From Dinochytrium kinnereticum (Eukaryota > Chytridiomycota > Chytridiomycetes > Chytridiales > Chytridiaceae), in assembly GCA_027604005.1 (NCBI GenBank), contig JADGJT010000111.1, positions 12,179 to 62,116 of the forward strand: a stretch of 49,938 nt of DNA, in the 5' to 3' direction. Shown one piece after another: positions 36,645 to 48,657 of the stretch. The notes below the pieces were generated by a model, which saw nothing but the letters and a program-made list of their open reading frames with translations, was not told where the DNA came from and searched no databases. A program made the translations under genes and the position numbers. Position 1 is the stretch's first letter; each line of letters begins with the position of its first letter.

Positions 36645-39061
36645 CTACAACCCCAATTTATCGTCCAACAACTGCAACCCTTTTCCACTCCTGAAAGCCC
36701 TAAACCTTGCAACGTCCATCATTCCCTTCACCTTTCTAACCTTACCAAGAACAGCGGGACTCTCACACTTTCCTCCATAATTACACTCATCAACAGCCCT
36801 CATCATCATAGCGTCCAACTCCCTCACATCCTCCAAATTCCATCCCATCATCGCAACAACAGCGTCGGATAAGACAGTCGCGTAACGCAACTTATCCTCG
36901 TCGTCTTTATCGTCAGCAAGAGGTGGAAGGGACATTGTCACTGGACGGCTGTAAAGAATACGACCGGTTCGAGAAACAGTAAGGGTACCAGTTCGTCGAA
37001 TCTCTTCGTCCAAAAGGTGATCAGCGACCATCTTTGCCTTATCGGCGATGGAGTTACTCGTCATACCCGACGAAATGCCGTTCATAGACCTCCTTCGAAG
37101 AAATTCAGGATGATTCACATCCACCACAGGCTTCGGAAACGACCCATACCCCGTTGGTGAGGTCGCGTTCGGTCTCGAAGAAGGTACGACAATCGGGCGT
37201 CCATTCCTACCCATAGCAACGTGATATCCTTTTGGCACGGGTACCTGAACATGTGGAAGATCTGGGTAGACAAATGACGATACTCCTGCGTATTCAGGTA
37301 ACGGCGGAAAAGGGTGAGGCATTTTCGCGCGATCAATATCCAACTCTTTCTGAGATTGAACAAGGAAAGAGTATTGATCCTCGTTCTCATCACGGCGTTC
37401 CAAACGAGTGGGGGCTGAGGCCCCGTACATAATAGGAGCGCCAAGCTTGACTACAACCCCGTTCGATTCCTGAACCTTCCTAACGCCAGCTACTCTGTTT
37501 CTCTCCATCCCCACAGAAACAAACCCACCCATTTTAAATCCAGGCGCAGGAACAGCAAGACTCCCAACAAGCGATTGCAACCACGTAGCCATGGGATCCG
37601 CACCAGCCACCGGTCCAGCAGAAGCCATAGGCGGCGCAACAGGCGGGACACCATCTGTCGCTATGTCGCCTGCAGGGCATTCTTTAGTGACAGGTAGATC
37701 GCCTCCTGATCGAGAATAGGTGTAACAGAGCATGCCTCCTTGTGTATCAAGCATGTCACGGACTCGCCAAGGCCAGGAATCGATAGCTTGAGAGGCGTCA
37801 GCGATACCTTCGGGATTGTCGGGACCAGCGATGGGGTCCGGGACGACCATGGGTAGGAGCCCGCCATAGCTTGTTTTGTACGAGGAGCAGACACTCTGCC
37901 AGCGGAACCAGAGTTTGTCGACCATACCGTGGTGCACTTATATGCAAATGGGTTATTTTTTTTGAGGTAACAATGTACATAATGTCGAAGTATGATGTTC
38001 GCAAGGGTAAAGATGAATGAAAACTCACGGAAAAATATAGGGTCATTGGTAGACCAGGCGCCATCCGCCATATCCCCACAAGTTGTCTGCTCAGCCGTCA
38101 ACCCTCCGACAACTTGATGAACGGTAGCATGAAATCCCAACCCATCCGATTCTGTTCTATACGCATCATAGTCATTCGCATTTACCATAGTCTCTCTGAT
38201 AGCCTCAGGAGGCCAAAGAACACCAGCCGTCCAATCGCTGCATCGACGAAGGCAGGTAGCCCCATAGGGATCAGAAGGATCAATGGGTAAAGCACGGAAA
38301 CTTTGGATCTGTTCAGGCTCGATGTCAGCCTTGTTTCTGGTTGGGGGGTACTGAGAGACGTTGAACTTGTCCTGGGAAAATTCACCATCTACCAGGCAGT
38401 TGTTGGGGCCTCTACCAATGGAACCAAAGTACGTGAAGATGTTGGATTCAATGAAAGACTGGGATGAAAGCGTCCTATTTGAATTCATAAAAAATTCAGC
38501 GTTTGCTTGCCTTGCCACTTTTCTTTATGGCATGAGTACCGCAAACTCACCAGTCCCAGTAGACAGGCCCGTACGTCCATCCAACAGTTCGAAGTGCTAG
38601 ATCCCACATGTGAAGCATCGCACGGTGGTAGACCAAAAATTGGGCCTTTGGGGAAAGGGGGAAAGAAGGAAGTCAGACGGGAGCAGATTAAACCCAACAA
38701 AATAACAGGCGGAAGCACATCAACGCACCGATTTATGGGCCCAATAAGCAAAAGTGGTGTGAGTATCAACAAAATCAGAGTAGGAGATTGTTCGGGGATC
38801 AGCCGTCTGTCCAGAGTGAGGTCTCGCAGCAAGAGCTTTGACAGCGGTAACATCTGTATGTTTGTCAGAGCATGAGGACCTCATATCATAATGCACGAGA
38901 GCATGATGCTTACATTGTCTCTTAAGATCTTCACTTAGCTCGCTCCATTCTCGCCTTATCTGCGGGTTTGTGCATTCCTGAGCGGCGACCGTGTTGATGA
39001 TCAGCGCAGATACGGCCAGCAGCAGCAGCACCAGCAGTGGTAGCCTCTGTCCAAAGGCCAT
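36645..39061 (-). CDS. Tyrosinase 3, secreted, divergent paralogue
   Basis: The start at 39061 gives a signal peptide (MAFGQRLPLLVLLLLAVSA, cleavage near VAAQ) and ECTNPQIRREW. CuA His residues are in THTTFAYWAHKS and VYHRAMLHMW (about 38600-38770). CuB has HATVHQVVGG (about 38120) and HHGMVDKLWFRW (about 37930). All six copper ligands appear present. About five exons. The core is followed by a Pro/Ala-rich linker and a C-terminal domain that keeps only the outline of that in tyrosinases 1 and 2 (VPVPKGYHVAMG, MGWNLEDVRELD, CNYGGKCESPAVLGKVRK). Codon-level similarity to the other two is low, so this is an older duplicate. It is separated from them by the whole TOR gene. Confidence 0.88.
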
Positions 39062-39930
39062 TATTAAGTGATGGGATAAATGGATGGATGGATGGATGGA
39101 GGGAGGGAGGGAGGGAATGCAAGGGTGGGGTGGTGTGAAGGGCGTGAACGGGAGGGTTTGGACAGACAGACTCTATAAATAAATAACAGGATTTAAAGCA
39201 TATAAGGAAACTGGTGACTCCCGATGCATGCACCACATTGAGTGACCAGACAATCGCAGTGTCTGTTTAACTATTACTGCAATACTCTTTATTTATTGCA
39301 CATTTTAATTAAACCATTCAAAACAGTCCAGAGGAGAGTTGTTGGTGCCAATGGCGATCAATGATCATGGTAGAAAAGATAGGATGAGTTAGTACATACC
39401 ATGTGGAATTGAAAATTGAGAATAAGATTTATACTCTCGCTTTCAAGGAAGGTGTGACTGACCCCATAACAAATGTGAACGGATGTCGGGATGTCATCCG
39501 TTCAGATAACCAACCCAATGCTCCCTTTGAAAAACAACTGAACAATGCAAAACGACACCTGACGCTGCCTCTCTCTGTTGACCACTGCTGCCAGATCTCC
39601 TTTCTCCCATGCCTTCTTCCCATTGCCTTTCTCCCATGCCTTCTTCCTCCACGCACACACTCTCCACACAACCAAAGAGTTATTTAAACAGGTGAATACT
39701 ACAATACACCTGACTGCTGCAAACCGGTTTATACTACATTCATGGCTTCTTATTGGTGTTTTTAGTCTCGCCAATGCTGCAAACTAAAATATTTAATTTC
39801 ATTATTTACATTTTATTTTAATTATTATCAACTGGTGTTCTTTTCTCCCTTCCTTTCTGCAAAGTGCAACAACAACAATCATAACCTCTGCTGGTCTTCA
39901 CACGCTTACATTGACAGGATCCACAATCAA
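39062..39930. other. Intergenic region with short simple repeats
   Basis: Immediately upstream of tyrosinase 3 are ggat and ggga microsatellite runs (about 39080-39114). At 39595-39650 a ~28-base unit (tctcccatgccttcttcc) is repeated twice. The frames seen across it are not protein-like. The right part adjoins the retrotransposon remnant. Confidence 0.45.
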
Positions 39931-40500
39931 CATAAGGGGTAGGTAGACAAAGCATTTCCCGACACATTGGCCAAAGGTTTTATAAGGATATCAGCCACAC
40001 CGTTCGAAGTCGGAATATGTTTTAAGACATCAATGACCCATCCGAAATTTCCTCCCAAACCATGAAGCTTTTGGTATCCAGTTTATCCAGATGCTTGACT
40101 ATTTCATGATGAGTGAGTCATGAGCCAAAGATATAGCTGCATCATTGTCGCAGTAAAAGACAGAGGGAGTAGGTTGAGGGCAGCCATAAAACGTCTCTCA
40201 CTTAAAAGTGAAGCGCACGAGTTAGGCGCCATAGTACTATCCGTAAGGATCGGTTGACGAGAAGATTTAAAGGTAATCAATGCACCAGATGCTATGTTCA
40301 CATATTCAGTCCTCTGCCCGCGCTTGACGGAAGCTTGACATGCTGTGCTGGTTGCCTTTGTCACGCGGATCGATAGTCTTGATATTCAAGCAGACGTTGC
40401 AATCTTGTTGGCTTCGAAACGAGGTCCACTGATCTCAATTGTTGGTTCAAAACGTTTCGGCGTGCGAGATCAAGGAAAGGCTTAACCAACAAAAGCCCGA
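39930..40500 (-). pseudogene. Degenerate Ty1/copia retrotransposon RNase H-end remnant
   Basis: Fragments of a copia RNase H/polyprotein end appear in order on the minus strand but in different frames. They are GALITFKSSRQPILTDST (the Gly-Ala-Ile-x-Trp-Lys-Ser, Ser-Thr-Glu-Ala region, around 40230-40300) and FYCDNDAAISLAHDSL (the asparagine-containing CDN motif, around 40110-40170). They are followed by KHLDKLDTKS and HIPTSNGVADILIKPLA (the AD-x-x-T-K-P-L motif, around 39960-40020). Stop codons and frame changes separate them, so the copy is dead. No LTRs or target-site duplication were recognised, and the rest of the element is absent or unrecognisable. Expression is not expected. Confidence 0.7.
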
Positions 40501-40559
40501 ACGGAGGCTTAGGATTTGCCGATCATCGATTATAAACGCCTGAGCGTTATAAGTAAGAC

Positions 40560-41331
40560 CGTGAAAAGAGACTGGGGACCGTGGAACAAGGCCGACAAGG
40601 CGACGAGTATTGCATTATTCGGCCACTCGCATCAATATAAATGTCAATAAACAAATAATAAATAATAATGATAATGTATACATACAAAAAAAATCAGTTG
40701 TTTCTTGTTGAACATATCTACGCGTTTTCGTGCAGCAAGACGCGTAGATGGGTGCTTGAACAGCAGCTGCTTCTTTTTCATCCACCTAAAAAAAAACGAG
40801 AAAACAACATGCACTCAACTTGGCCAGCATCAATGACAACAATGGATCCAATCAATCATCAAAAGAGAATCAATTGGGTCGAACTGTGGCAGCGTGCGGC
40901 TCGTGTGGTATTAAACAACAATGCTGGCACCGCTCTGGCTCCCCTACCTGCAGCGTTTATACTGTAAACAGAGCCAGAAAGAGAGCAATTGAACGCTGCC
41001 TGGTTGGGGAGTTCGAACAATGAGTGTCACGAGCGAAAAGAATATGGGTCGTCTTCTTCCACTTCCACTATTCTTTCTCAGAAGCAAAGAGGCTATTCAG
41101 AACCCATACTGATGCTGCTGCTGAAGTGATCAAAGGAGATAAATAATAAAAGTAGGTCATCGTCGTGAACAGCATCATCATTCATAACCAAAGATTAAAA
41201 GAGTTTAATTCCTTTACAGCAACGAGTGTTTTGGACATTTAGAATATTTGGAGGAAGCAACGCAGCAAAACCATCTGAAGGAGCCTTTCATTATTTTGGA
41301 AACCTTGCCTTTTCAGCAACGCGGTCAGCCC
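40560..41331. other. Intergenic region upstream of RasGEF gene
   Basis: A possible splice acceptor (tttacag) ends at 41219, and the RasGEF frame is open from there to 41332, so an upstream 5' exon may exist. Short plus-strand frames at 40668-41023 show no recognised domain. The left part may still be decayed retrotransposon sequence. Confidence 0.4.
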
Positions 41332-44300
41332 ATGTCAACCATCATAGCATCAGCCATGCCGGAACGACAGGGAATCGACGAAAGCGCGACAACTCTCACC
41401 ACGTCCACAATCACTCCACCAACATCCACCTCCCCATCCATCGTCAAGCAAATCAGCAGAAGCAACAGCATCGGCTCGTTCACCAGCGCTTCCAGCCTCA
41501 CCATACAAGCTGGGCCCTGCACCCCACTTCAGCTGCTCCAAAAAAAGGTGTCCATGGGAATCATCATAGGTGGGAACACCGTCTCGCGACAGCAATCGTT
41601 TTCTGTGCCTGACTTGAAAGCGGAAGACTCGCCCTCAAACCTTCCGGGGGCTCCAGGAACGGTCAGCTTTCTTTCACCTGGCCAGCCCCTCAAACCTCAT
41701 AACGACCACATTCAACGCAGCGATTCTGAAAAATTAGGCGAAGGACATCAAGAACGAGGAAAACCAGTCCTTGAGTCCAAGATCAGCGCAGAATTCCTCC
41801 AAGAAACCTTAGACTCCGTTGCGGATCTACTTCGCCCATCCACGAGGGGTGGTGGCGGCGCAATAGGGTCAGGGAGGGACTTGTTTTTCCGTCCAGCAAG
41901 TTTTCAGCTTGACCCCTCGCTGAAGCCCACCGATGTAGGGCTTTCAGCAACCTCCTTCTCAGAGCTCACAACCTCATCGTATAACGACGAGACCATGAAG
42001 CCAGCGGAGGAAACTGGCACATCGTCAAGATCCGAACTCCCCATCATCCCAGTATCAAAACGAGAAGGATTTATGGAGAATTCACATTCTTCCGGCCACC
42101 CCCGAAGTATCAGCGCCACTCTGAACCGTCTCGAATCAAACCTCAGTGGTTCAGACATCCTTAGTACATCCATAAGCAGCAGTTTCGCACCTACTTCAGG
42201 AAACCTTTCATCTCATCTCGCGACAGCGATGAGCAATGACGACTATGAAGAAGAAGAGGCTGCGTCAGCTTCTTATCGACCAGGAGCCTCATCCGGAAAG
42301 CACATCCATCACCGTCAAGAATCCCTCTCGCATCTCTCTACGGTCATAAGTCCAGGTACAGCCACCGTAATCTCCCTCTCCTCTCTAAGCGACCGTAAAG
42401 CCGGAGACCGCATGAGCACCTTTAGCACGGTGAGCAGCTGCAGCACGAACACGCGCAACTCCCTGAACCTCGACAAAGACTTCGATATGCTTGGCGGATC
42501 CATTCGGCCGCGAACAGCCAGCCTAAGTTCAAACAGTTCTTTGCGAACAGGCGTTGATCTCGTCGGCGTCAAGATTGCATGCAACGATACGATTAGAACT
42601 GTCTCACCTTCTTTAGAAGGGACTTACCCTCCAGAAATCGAAGACCGACCTCAGCATTCCTCCCACGCTGCAGTTCAAAGTTGCCCCTCCGCTGCAACAT
42701 GGAGATCAGTAGGATCTCTCTCCGACAACCAACCAGCCGGCACAACCGTTCCAGGAATCACCGGCCGCTCCCAGCAAACACCAAGACACGCAGCCCCGAC
42801 CCCTCCACCAGCCCACGTTAGAAGACAATCCGAAGGTGGTGTCCTTCCCTCTCCAGGTTCCTCAAGTCCGTTTGGAGGGAAAGCAATCCCACTGACAGCC
42901 GCCGCGTCGTCCCCGAATTTCGCGATCTCTTCTGTCAACGGGTCGACGTCGAGTTTGATTTCCAGTACAATGGGGTCGCTGCCTCACATCGAGTTACCGC
43001 AACGACCGAGATTGGGGCCGTTTTACCTGACGCAAGAGAGGTACAACTCTGTTCAATCATCTATGGATTCAGAGCTGTTTGCCCATTTTGGTTTCGCCGT
43101 TGGGCCGCGACCAACACAGAAAGATTTTGCACCACCCTCAGTCACCACAGCTCCACTGACGCAAATAGGAGGAGGCGATGGACCAGGTATGACCGTCGGT
43201 CGGCCAGACCTCCCAGTGCTCATGGAAGACTCAGAGGGGCGAAATGTGATTCGTGGAGGAACATTACCAACCCTCGTAAACCTTTTGTCAGCTCAAGGCG
43301 TGTCAACCGACGCTGATTTCATGATGGATTTCCTAAAAACCTACCGTTACTTTGCTGACGCATTGGACGTTGCGCGGCTTCTCATGCTTCGGTACATTGA
43401 GATAGGTTGGTTAATGGAAGGCTCTTCCACATCCGCATCGTCTTCAGCATCAGGACTAGAAAAAGATCACTCGGACAAAAAAGGAATATCAGCATGGTAC
43501 AGCAAGTCAACGTCATCGTCCACAGCATCGAGTAGGGGTAATATTTCCGCAACCGTTACAACAACCGGTAAAGAAATCGACGGATTCCTCCAGCTTCGAG
43601 TCCTCAACGTCTTCAAAAAATGGATTGAAGGTCATCCAGACGACTTTTCGCGAAACCCGCAGCTCCATGATCTCTCTCGACTCTTTCTGGACCGTCACGT
43701 AAAGTTGGACCCAAAACGAATCTTATTCGTCGCGAGTATTCTCAAGAATCTTGAAGAGCGTGCACCACTCATCCAAAGTCCCGCCGCATCAACCGTTTAT
43801 GGAAGATCCTCCTATCTCCCCTCAAAACTTAACATGGTGAGCACAGCTTCCTCTACTTCTATGATGCATACCTCATCAAGTCAAGCCCAAAGTCCTTTGC
43901 GAAGTCGAACAGCTTCGGAGGCATCTTCTATAGCCGTCCCACCTCAGTCTACTCCATTGACTGTCAGAAAGAGTGGAACGATCGGATCAACAGGATCTCT
44001 TTCAGATCACCGCCCGAGGTCTGGTACGATCATCACATCAGGTGACGAAGACGACACAAGTGGCGGACAGTCAGTGGGAATTGGTGGACTCAACCTCCGT
44101 CGTGGGTCAAGAACTTCAGCGCCCTCATCCATCTCCCTCAGTCTCGCTTTATCAATGCTTGAACCCCCGAAAATGTCAATGTCAGATCTCGATCCAACCC
44201 TTGTGGCCCAGCAACTGACTCTGATCGAGCACAATCAGTTCCGTCGAATCCGGATTGAAGAGTTTTACTGTCAAGCTTGGAACAATCAACCCGCCCCCTC

Positions 44301-45197
44301 CGCCAGTCACCTTCGACCAAAATCACGGTTAGGATCGTTAATTGCTTGGTTTAACCGAGTTGCATACGGTGTTGCAAGTGAGGTTGTTATGGCGGCGAAA
44401 GTGAAGGATCGCGTTGGGGTTTTGAAGAGGTTTATTTTTATTGCACATCTGTGTTTGAAGTGGAATAATTTTAATACTGTATTTGAGATTGTTGCGGGAC
44501 TAAATCTAGGGGCTATAACGAGGTTGAAGAAGACTGTAAGTTTTGATCATAATGCTTTAAAACTTTCTACATTATTTGTAATGTTTAGAATATTGATGTC
44601 CTATTTATTTTTCATATAGTGGAAAGCACTTCCTTCAAAATACTGGGATGTATGGAACACTTTAAACAGAACTGTATCCGATGAAGGTACACATCCCCGC
44701 CCTGCGCAGCCTCCTTATTTTCTCTTCAATTTACCGTCAACACTTCTACGTACCATTTATGTTCCCAAAGCCGATATGCTAACCCCTCAACCTACCGATT
44801 CCTCTTCGCAGGCTCTTATCGTGTCTACCGCCACCACATATCAGCCCTCAAAGACCGCAAACCCGAATCCCCTCTCCTTCCTTACCTCGGCGTGAACCTC
44901 AAAGACCTAACCTTTGCTGAGGATGGCAATCCCACCCACCTCTCTCTCGCGGAAGTCGCAACTACCTTAAGGATGCCACAACAATCCGTCTCAGACGAAA
45001 AAGTAATCAACTTTACGAAATTCCGCATGATCTCCAAATTGTTGGACTCAATTGTGGCTACTCAGAAGGGGTTATATGATTTTAAGGCAGATGAGAAGGT
45101 TCAAATGTGGTTGAAGGAGGATTGGGTTTGTTTGGAGACTGCAGAGCTGTATGAGCAGTCGAAGATTTGCGAACCAAGGGTACCAGTTTCGACTTGA
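41332..45197 (+). CDS. Ras-type guanine nucleotide exchange factor (RasGEF, CDC25 homology)
   Basis: It catalyses GDP/GTP exchange on a Ras-family GTPase. Three exons (41332-44535, 44620-44686, 44812-45197) give 1218 residues from the first good ATG; the frame is open upstream to 41219. The N-terminal ~600 residues are Ser/Thr/Pro-rich and probably disordered, with many potential phosphosites. The RasGEF N-terminal (REM) module runs from VIRGGTLPTLVNLLS through DFMMDFLKTYRYF to FKKWIEGHPDDF, interrupted by a Ser-rich insert. The catalytic domain begins DPTLVAQQLTLIEHNQFRRI and has NRVAYGVASEVV. FIFIAHLCLKWNNFNTVFEI follows, then GAITRLKKTWKALPSKYW across the first intron. It ends with PYLGVNLKDLTFAEDGNP, then INFTKFRMISKLLD. 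No SH3 or DH domain is visible. Which Ras it serves is unknown. Confidence 0.9.
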
Positions 45198-45956
45198 TGG
45201 TTAAATTAGGGGAAAGGTTTATATGTTTTACTTGGTTGACGATAGCGATCGTTTCATGGGTTTGCATTTATAATAAATTGTGTTTTACATACCCTGTTGC
45301 TTGGTGGGAAAAGTTCCATCACTTTCTGAGTTGTTTTGTAATATTTACGATCATCACATCGTTTTACCTTCGTTTTTTCTTGAATCCTACGATACCGTGT
45401 ACTTTATCAACCTCTTTCTACCTACGCGTCTGGCCAAAGTCTTCATTCCCAACAGGTTAGCTTTCACCATCCATGATCATGTAACCATTTTTTATTCAAC
45501 CATCTTTAATTTCATTTGAACTCATCAACCACCTCACCCACTCTTTATATATTCGCAGCTTCGACCAAAAAAAGGAACAAAGGGGTGTATGCCCATACCC
45601 TTGCGAGGGAACGACCAAAACAAAATAAATAAAAAAAGTTATTAAAATCAATGAAGGCGATCCCAGATTTCCCAACAGGGATGCCCGCCATACGCACATC
45701 CGCATCAGAGAAGAGACAGAGGGAAACCATTCAAGTTTTGAGCGTCCCCCATCGCGACCCCCATCGCGACCCCCCTGAGTGTTTGCGAGGATCAAAAACG
45801 CTTCTCCACGCAACACTCTCATAAGCAAGCACCAAATCGTTGCCTATCAGGAAGTAGACGATCTGCACGTCCAATCGAGCACAGATAGAAAGAAGAGCCC
45901 ACCAACCCCCCCCCCCCCCATTCCCCACATACCTCCCCGCTTCCCAACTTTCCAAC
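45198..45956. other. Intergenic region with short C-rich repeats
   Basis: 3' flank of the RasGEF gene and 5' flank of the next gene. A 13-base unit (catcgcgaccccc) is repeated in tandem at about 45749-45775, and a run of 14 C lies at 45906-45919, 38 bases before the downstream ATG. No gene recognised on either strand. Confidence 0.45.
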
Positions 45957-46769
45957 ATGCGCCTAGCAGCAAATAAGAACACTGGTGGTGGCCTCCAAGC
46001 CCGTCCTGGGGCCAACAAGCCCTTCATGACGGAGTACAAGCTAGCCTACCGAGATCCAAGCATGACAGCTGGCAGAAAAGGATATGGCAGCGTGATGGGC
46101 ACCATCCCCAGGCAACGTCGAGGCAAAGTTGGCGTCCCACCTCCCATCCTCCAACCGAAAGATCTTCCTCCTCCACCTCCCATCACAGCAGCAGTGGTTG
46201 CGGTCTTGGAAAAGCAACAACATAAAGAGGAGAAGCTACCATCTGTTCCCGGAGGTCTTGGAGGTGTTCAGCTACCGTTTATTGAGGACCGCAACACGAC
46301 GGCCAGAAAGCATGTTTCAAAACGTGATATTTGGGTGAGCCCTTGCGCAGGTTGACAATTCTCTAACTCTGAATCAGAACCCGCCACCCCCCAGCACCAA
46401 CTTCGAATCCACGTCGCTGACTCTCCCTGGAATGGTGGCTCATGGTACAAACCAGCCTGTTCAAGCTCATTTCCGCAGGCGGAGAATACTTGGTGGGACC
46501 ACGAAGACAGGGCACAGCTACACCGCGCGATATAACATTATCTCGGGGGCCGAGATAAATGGTGAACCGCATTCAGGGTATAAGGAGGGAAGAAGGGCAG
46601 TGATCCAATCTTTCGCTCACATCGATTCCACAACGAACGTAAGGGGGGGTTTTCTGAAGTTCTGTGCCGGGGGGTTTTCACTAATGGGTTGCTTCTTGTT
46701 ATTTTATATTAGGCGAGAACTCCCGGATACAACATCATCTCCAACACAGACTCGCGAAATGCAAAGTGA
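45957..46769 (+). CDS. Basic protein of unknown function with repeated YNIIS motif
   Basis: Three exons (45957-46334, 46378-46638, 46713-46769), all joined in phase 0, give 231 residues. No signal peptide or membrane segment. Residues 1-70 are basic and Gly-rich (FMTEYKLAYRDPS, then RKGYGSVMG). A Pro-rich stretch (DLPPPPPI) is followed by a second basic region (FRRRRILGGTTKTGHSYTARYNIISGAE). The C-terminus repeats the motif as GYNIISNTD. I do not recognise the family. Small basic proteins with repeated aromatic-Asn/Asp-Ile-Ile motifs occur among ciliary microtubule inner proteins, and the next gene encodes an axonemal dynein light chain, so a flagellar role is possible, but this is inference from neighbourhood and general look only. 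Confidence 0.7.
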
Positions 46770-47315
46770 TGACCTCTTTCGTTCAACAGTTGATTACACA
46801 ACAAACTCCATGCAAGACCAATACTGCGAGGGAGGAATAACATTATTGCTATTTCCCAATTTCATATTTACATATTCCTAACGAGATCCGAAAACCTATC
46901 TTATGTCAGGAAACACCCTAGCAATTCTCTTCGACCTTTCCCGTTCCCGTTTGTGTTGCTTTAAGCTCCTTAATCCCTATTCATCCTCTGAAGATGCATG
47001 TTTATTGGTTTTCCGGCCCTTTTCCTTCTCTTTCTCCTCTGTAAAAATGCCCAAAACCTCAACGAACACCCCAGATACTTGTTTAATAACTTTTTTTTTC
47101 GTTTTCATTTTATGAGATGTACTATACTTGACCCCCTACATCCACATTCTCTTGTCTCATCATCCTCTACAGAACAATCACAAATTTCGTTTTACTGCAA
47201 TCGTTTAAAGATGTAAGAGTTGAAAGTCTCTTCCATAAGAGCAGGTCAACCAACTGACTGAACTCCGAACGAACAAACATCAAAATTTTATTGACAATTA
47301 TTGTGCTGTAACAAC
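46770..47315. other. Intergenic region upstream of DNAL1
   Basis: T-rich sequence between two plus-strand genes. No domain-bearing frame on either strand. It must include the DNAL1 promoter, upstream of the ATG-only first exon at 47316. Confidence 0.4.
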
Positions 47316-48535
47316 ATGGTGAGGTCCCCCTAGCACTTACCCCACAGACTCCACTCACCACAACGTTCTCACCTCACCCAGTCAAAAGGAACAACCATCA
47401 AAGACGCCATCAAGCTATGGGTGAGCAGCAGCACTTAACCGCGTTTCATTTTCCTGTTGGGGATGACAAACGACACTCTAACTTGATATTGCGTCATCAG
47501 GAAGAGAAGACCTCCCAAAACGCAGCAGAGGCCACAGTCGTCAAGCTGATCACCCAGCAACCATTCATTCAAAAGATGGATGCATCTTTGGCACAATTGG
47601 CCAAGTGCGAGTGAGTATCATCTGCCTTTAGGATAAATTGTTTTGTTCTTGTTGTTGTTTTTTTTTTTGGCGAGACAGACCTCGAAAGAGGATTGGGAAA
47701 TCAAACGATGCTATGCGAGGGCTGTTGAATAGAAAGAATGATTTGATTGACTCATACCGTTTTCATACCGTTTTCAATTGTCTTTTCTGTGGTCGTGTGA
47801 TCAGACATCTAGGCCTCTCAACAAACCAGATCGAAAAAATCAGCAACCTCAACGGATTATGTAAGTTCTAACATATACTTTCAAACCAACAGCCTCATCG
47901 CCTCTCCAATTTCTTCACATTTTACTTCTTTCATCCTTTCATTATTCTTTCCTTACCCGTCGACTCACCCAAAACACCCCACAGCCTGCCTTAAAATACT
48001 CTCACTCGGCCGGAACAATATCAAAAAGATTGAAGGTCTGGATGCAGTCTCTGAAACGCTTGAGGAGCTCTGGATTTCTTACAACCAAATTGAGAGGCTG
48101 AACGGGATAGAATGTTGCAAGAAGCTAAAAGTCCTCTACGCATCCAACAACAAGATAAAGTTGTGGGAGGGTGTGACGCCGTTGGTGAGTTTCACTAATA
48201 ATGCCATGGCACTCTTTTCTTGCTTTGTAAACAGTTGAGTGTAGAACGAAGGATTGGTGGCCCGTGCTCAATTCACTTGTCCAGACCTTTTCCCCCAACC
48301 TTCTTATCTATTCTAAACGAAATCTTCGCCCACCCCCTTTTTTTTTCTTCGGCAGCAATCCCTACCACATCTCGTGGACCTCCTCCTCGTCGGCAACCCC
48401 ATTGAAGAAAAATGCACGGCAGAGGGGACCTGGATTACGGAGATTAGTAAAAAGTTCACAGGTCTAAAGAAGCTGGATGGGAAGCCCATCATTCGCGAGG
48501 ACGAGTTTGTGGATGATGATAAGGCAGCCGAGTAA
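47316..48535 (+). CDS. DNAL1: Axonemal dynein light chain 1 (LC1/DNAL1-type LRR protein)
   Basis: Outer-arm dynein light chain that binds the microtubule-binding region of an outer dynein heavy chain in motile flagella. Six exons (47316-47318, 47382-47420, 47501-47610, 47805-47860, 47985-48184, 48356-48535) give 195 residues; the family is about 190-200. The first exon is only ATG. The second codes [13 protein letters not shown], continuing into [16 protein letters not shown], as in animal homologues. Core motifs: [69 protein letters not shown] and [14 protein letters not shown]. Six or so 22-residue LRRs make up the protein. An ORF starting at 47417 would miss the true N-terminus. AATAAA overlaps the stop region (48535-48540). 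Its presence is strong evidence for a zoospore stage. Confidence 0.93.
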
Positions 48536-48657
48536 ATAAAAGTAATTTATACATAGCATGACAAAAAAAACAAAAAAAAAACACTTCGAACCAGACCTTC
48601 GTTTTCATGCATGCTGACGATGTTTTCATGAGGGAGAAATCACCGAATTGTACTTAC

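Noticed and set aside
41226..41612. Plus-strand 128-codon frame overlapping the RasGEF N-terminus
   Set aside because: It overlaps the RasGEF exon in another frame, has no domain, and the RasGEF frame is open for over 3 kb.
47417..47614. ATG at 47417 as DNAL1 start
   Set aside because: It reads intron sequence between TATGG/gtgagc and the next acceptor. Homology ([14 protein letters not shown]) requires that intron to be removed.
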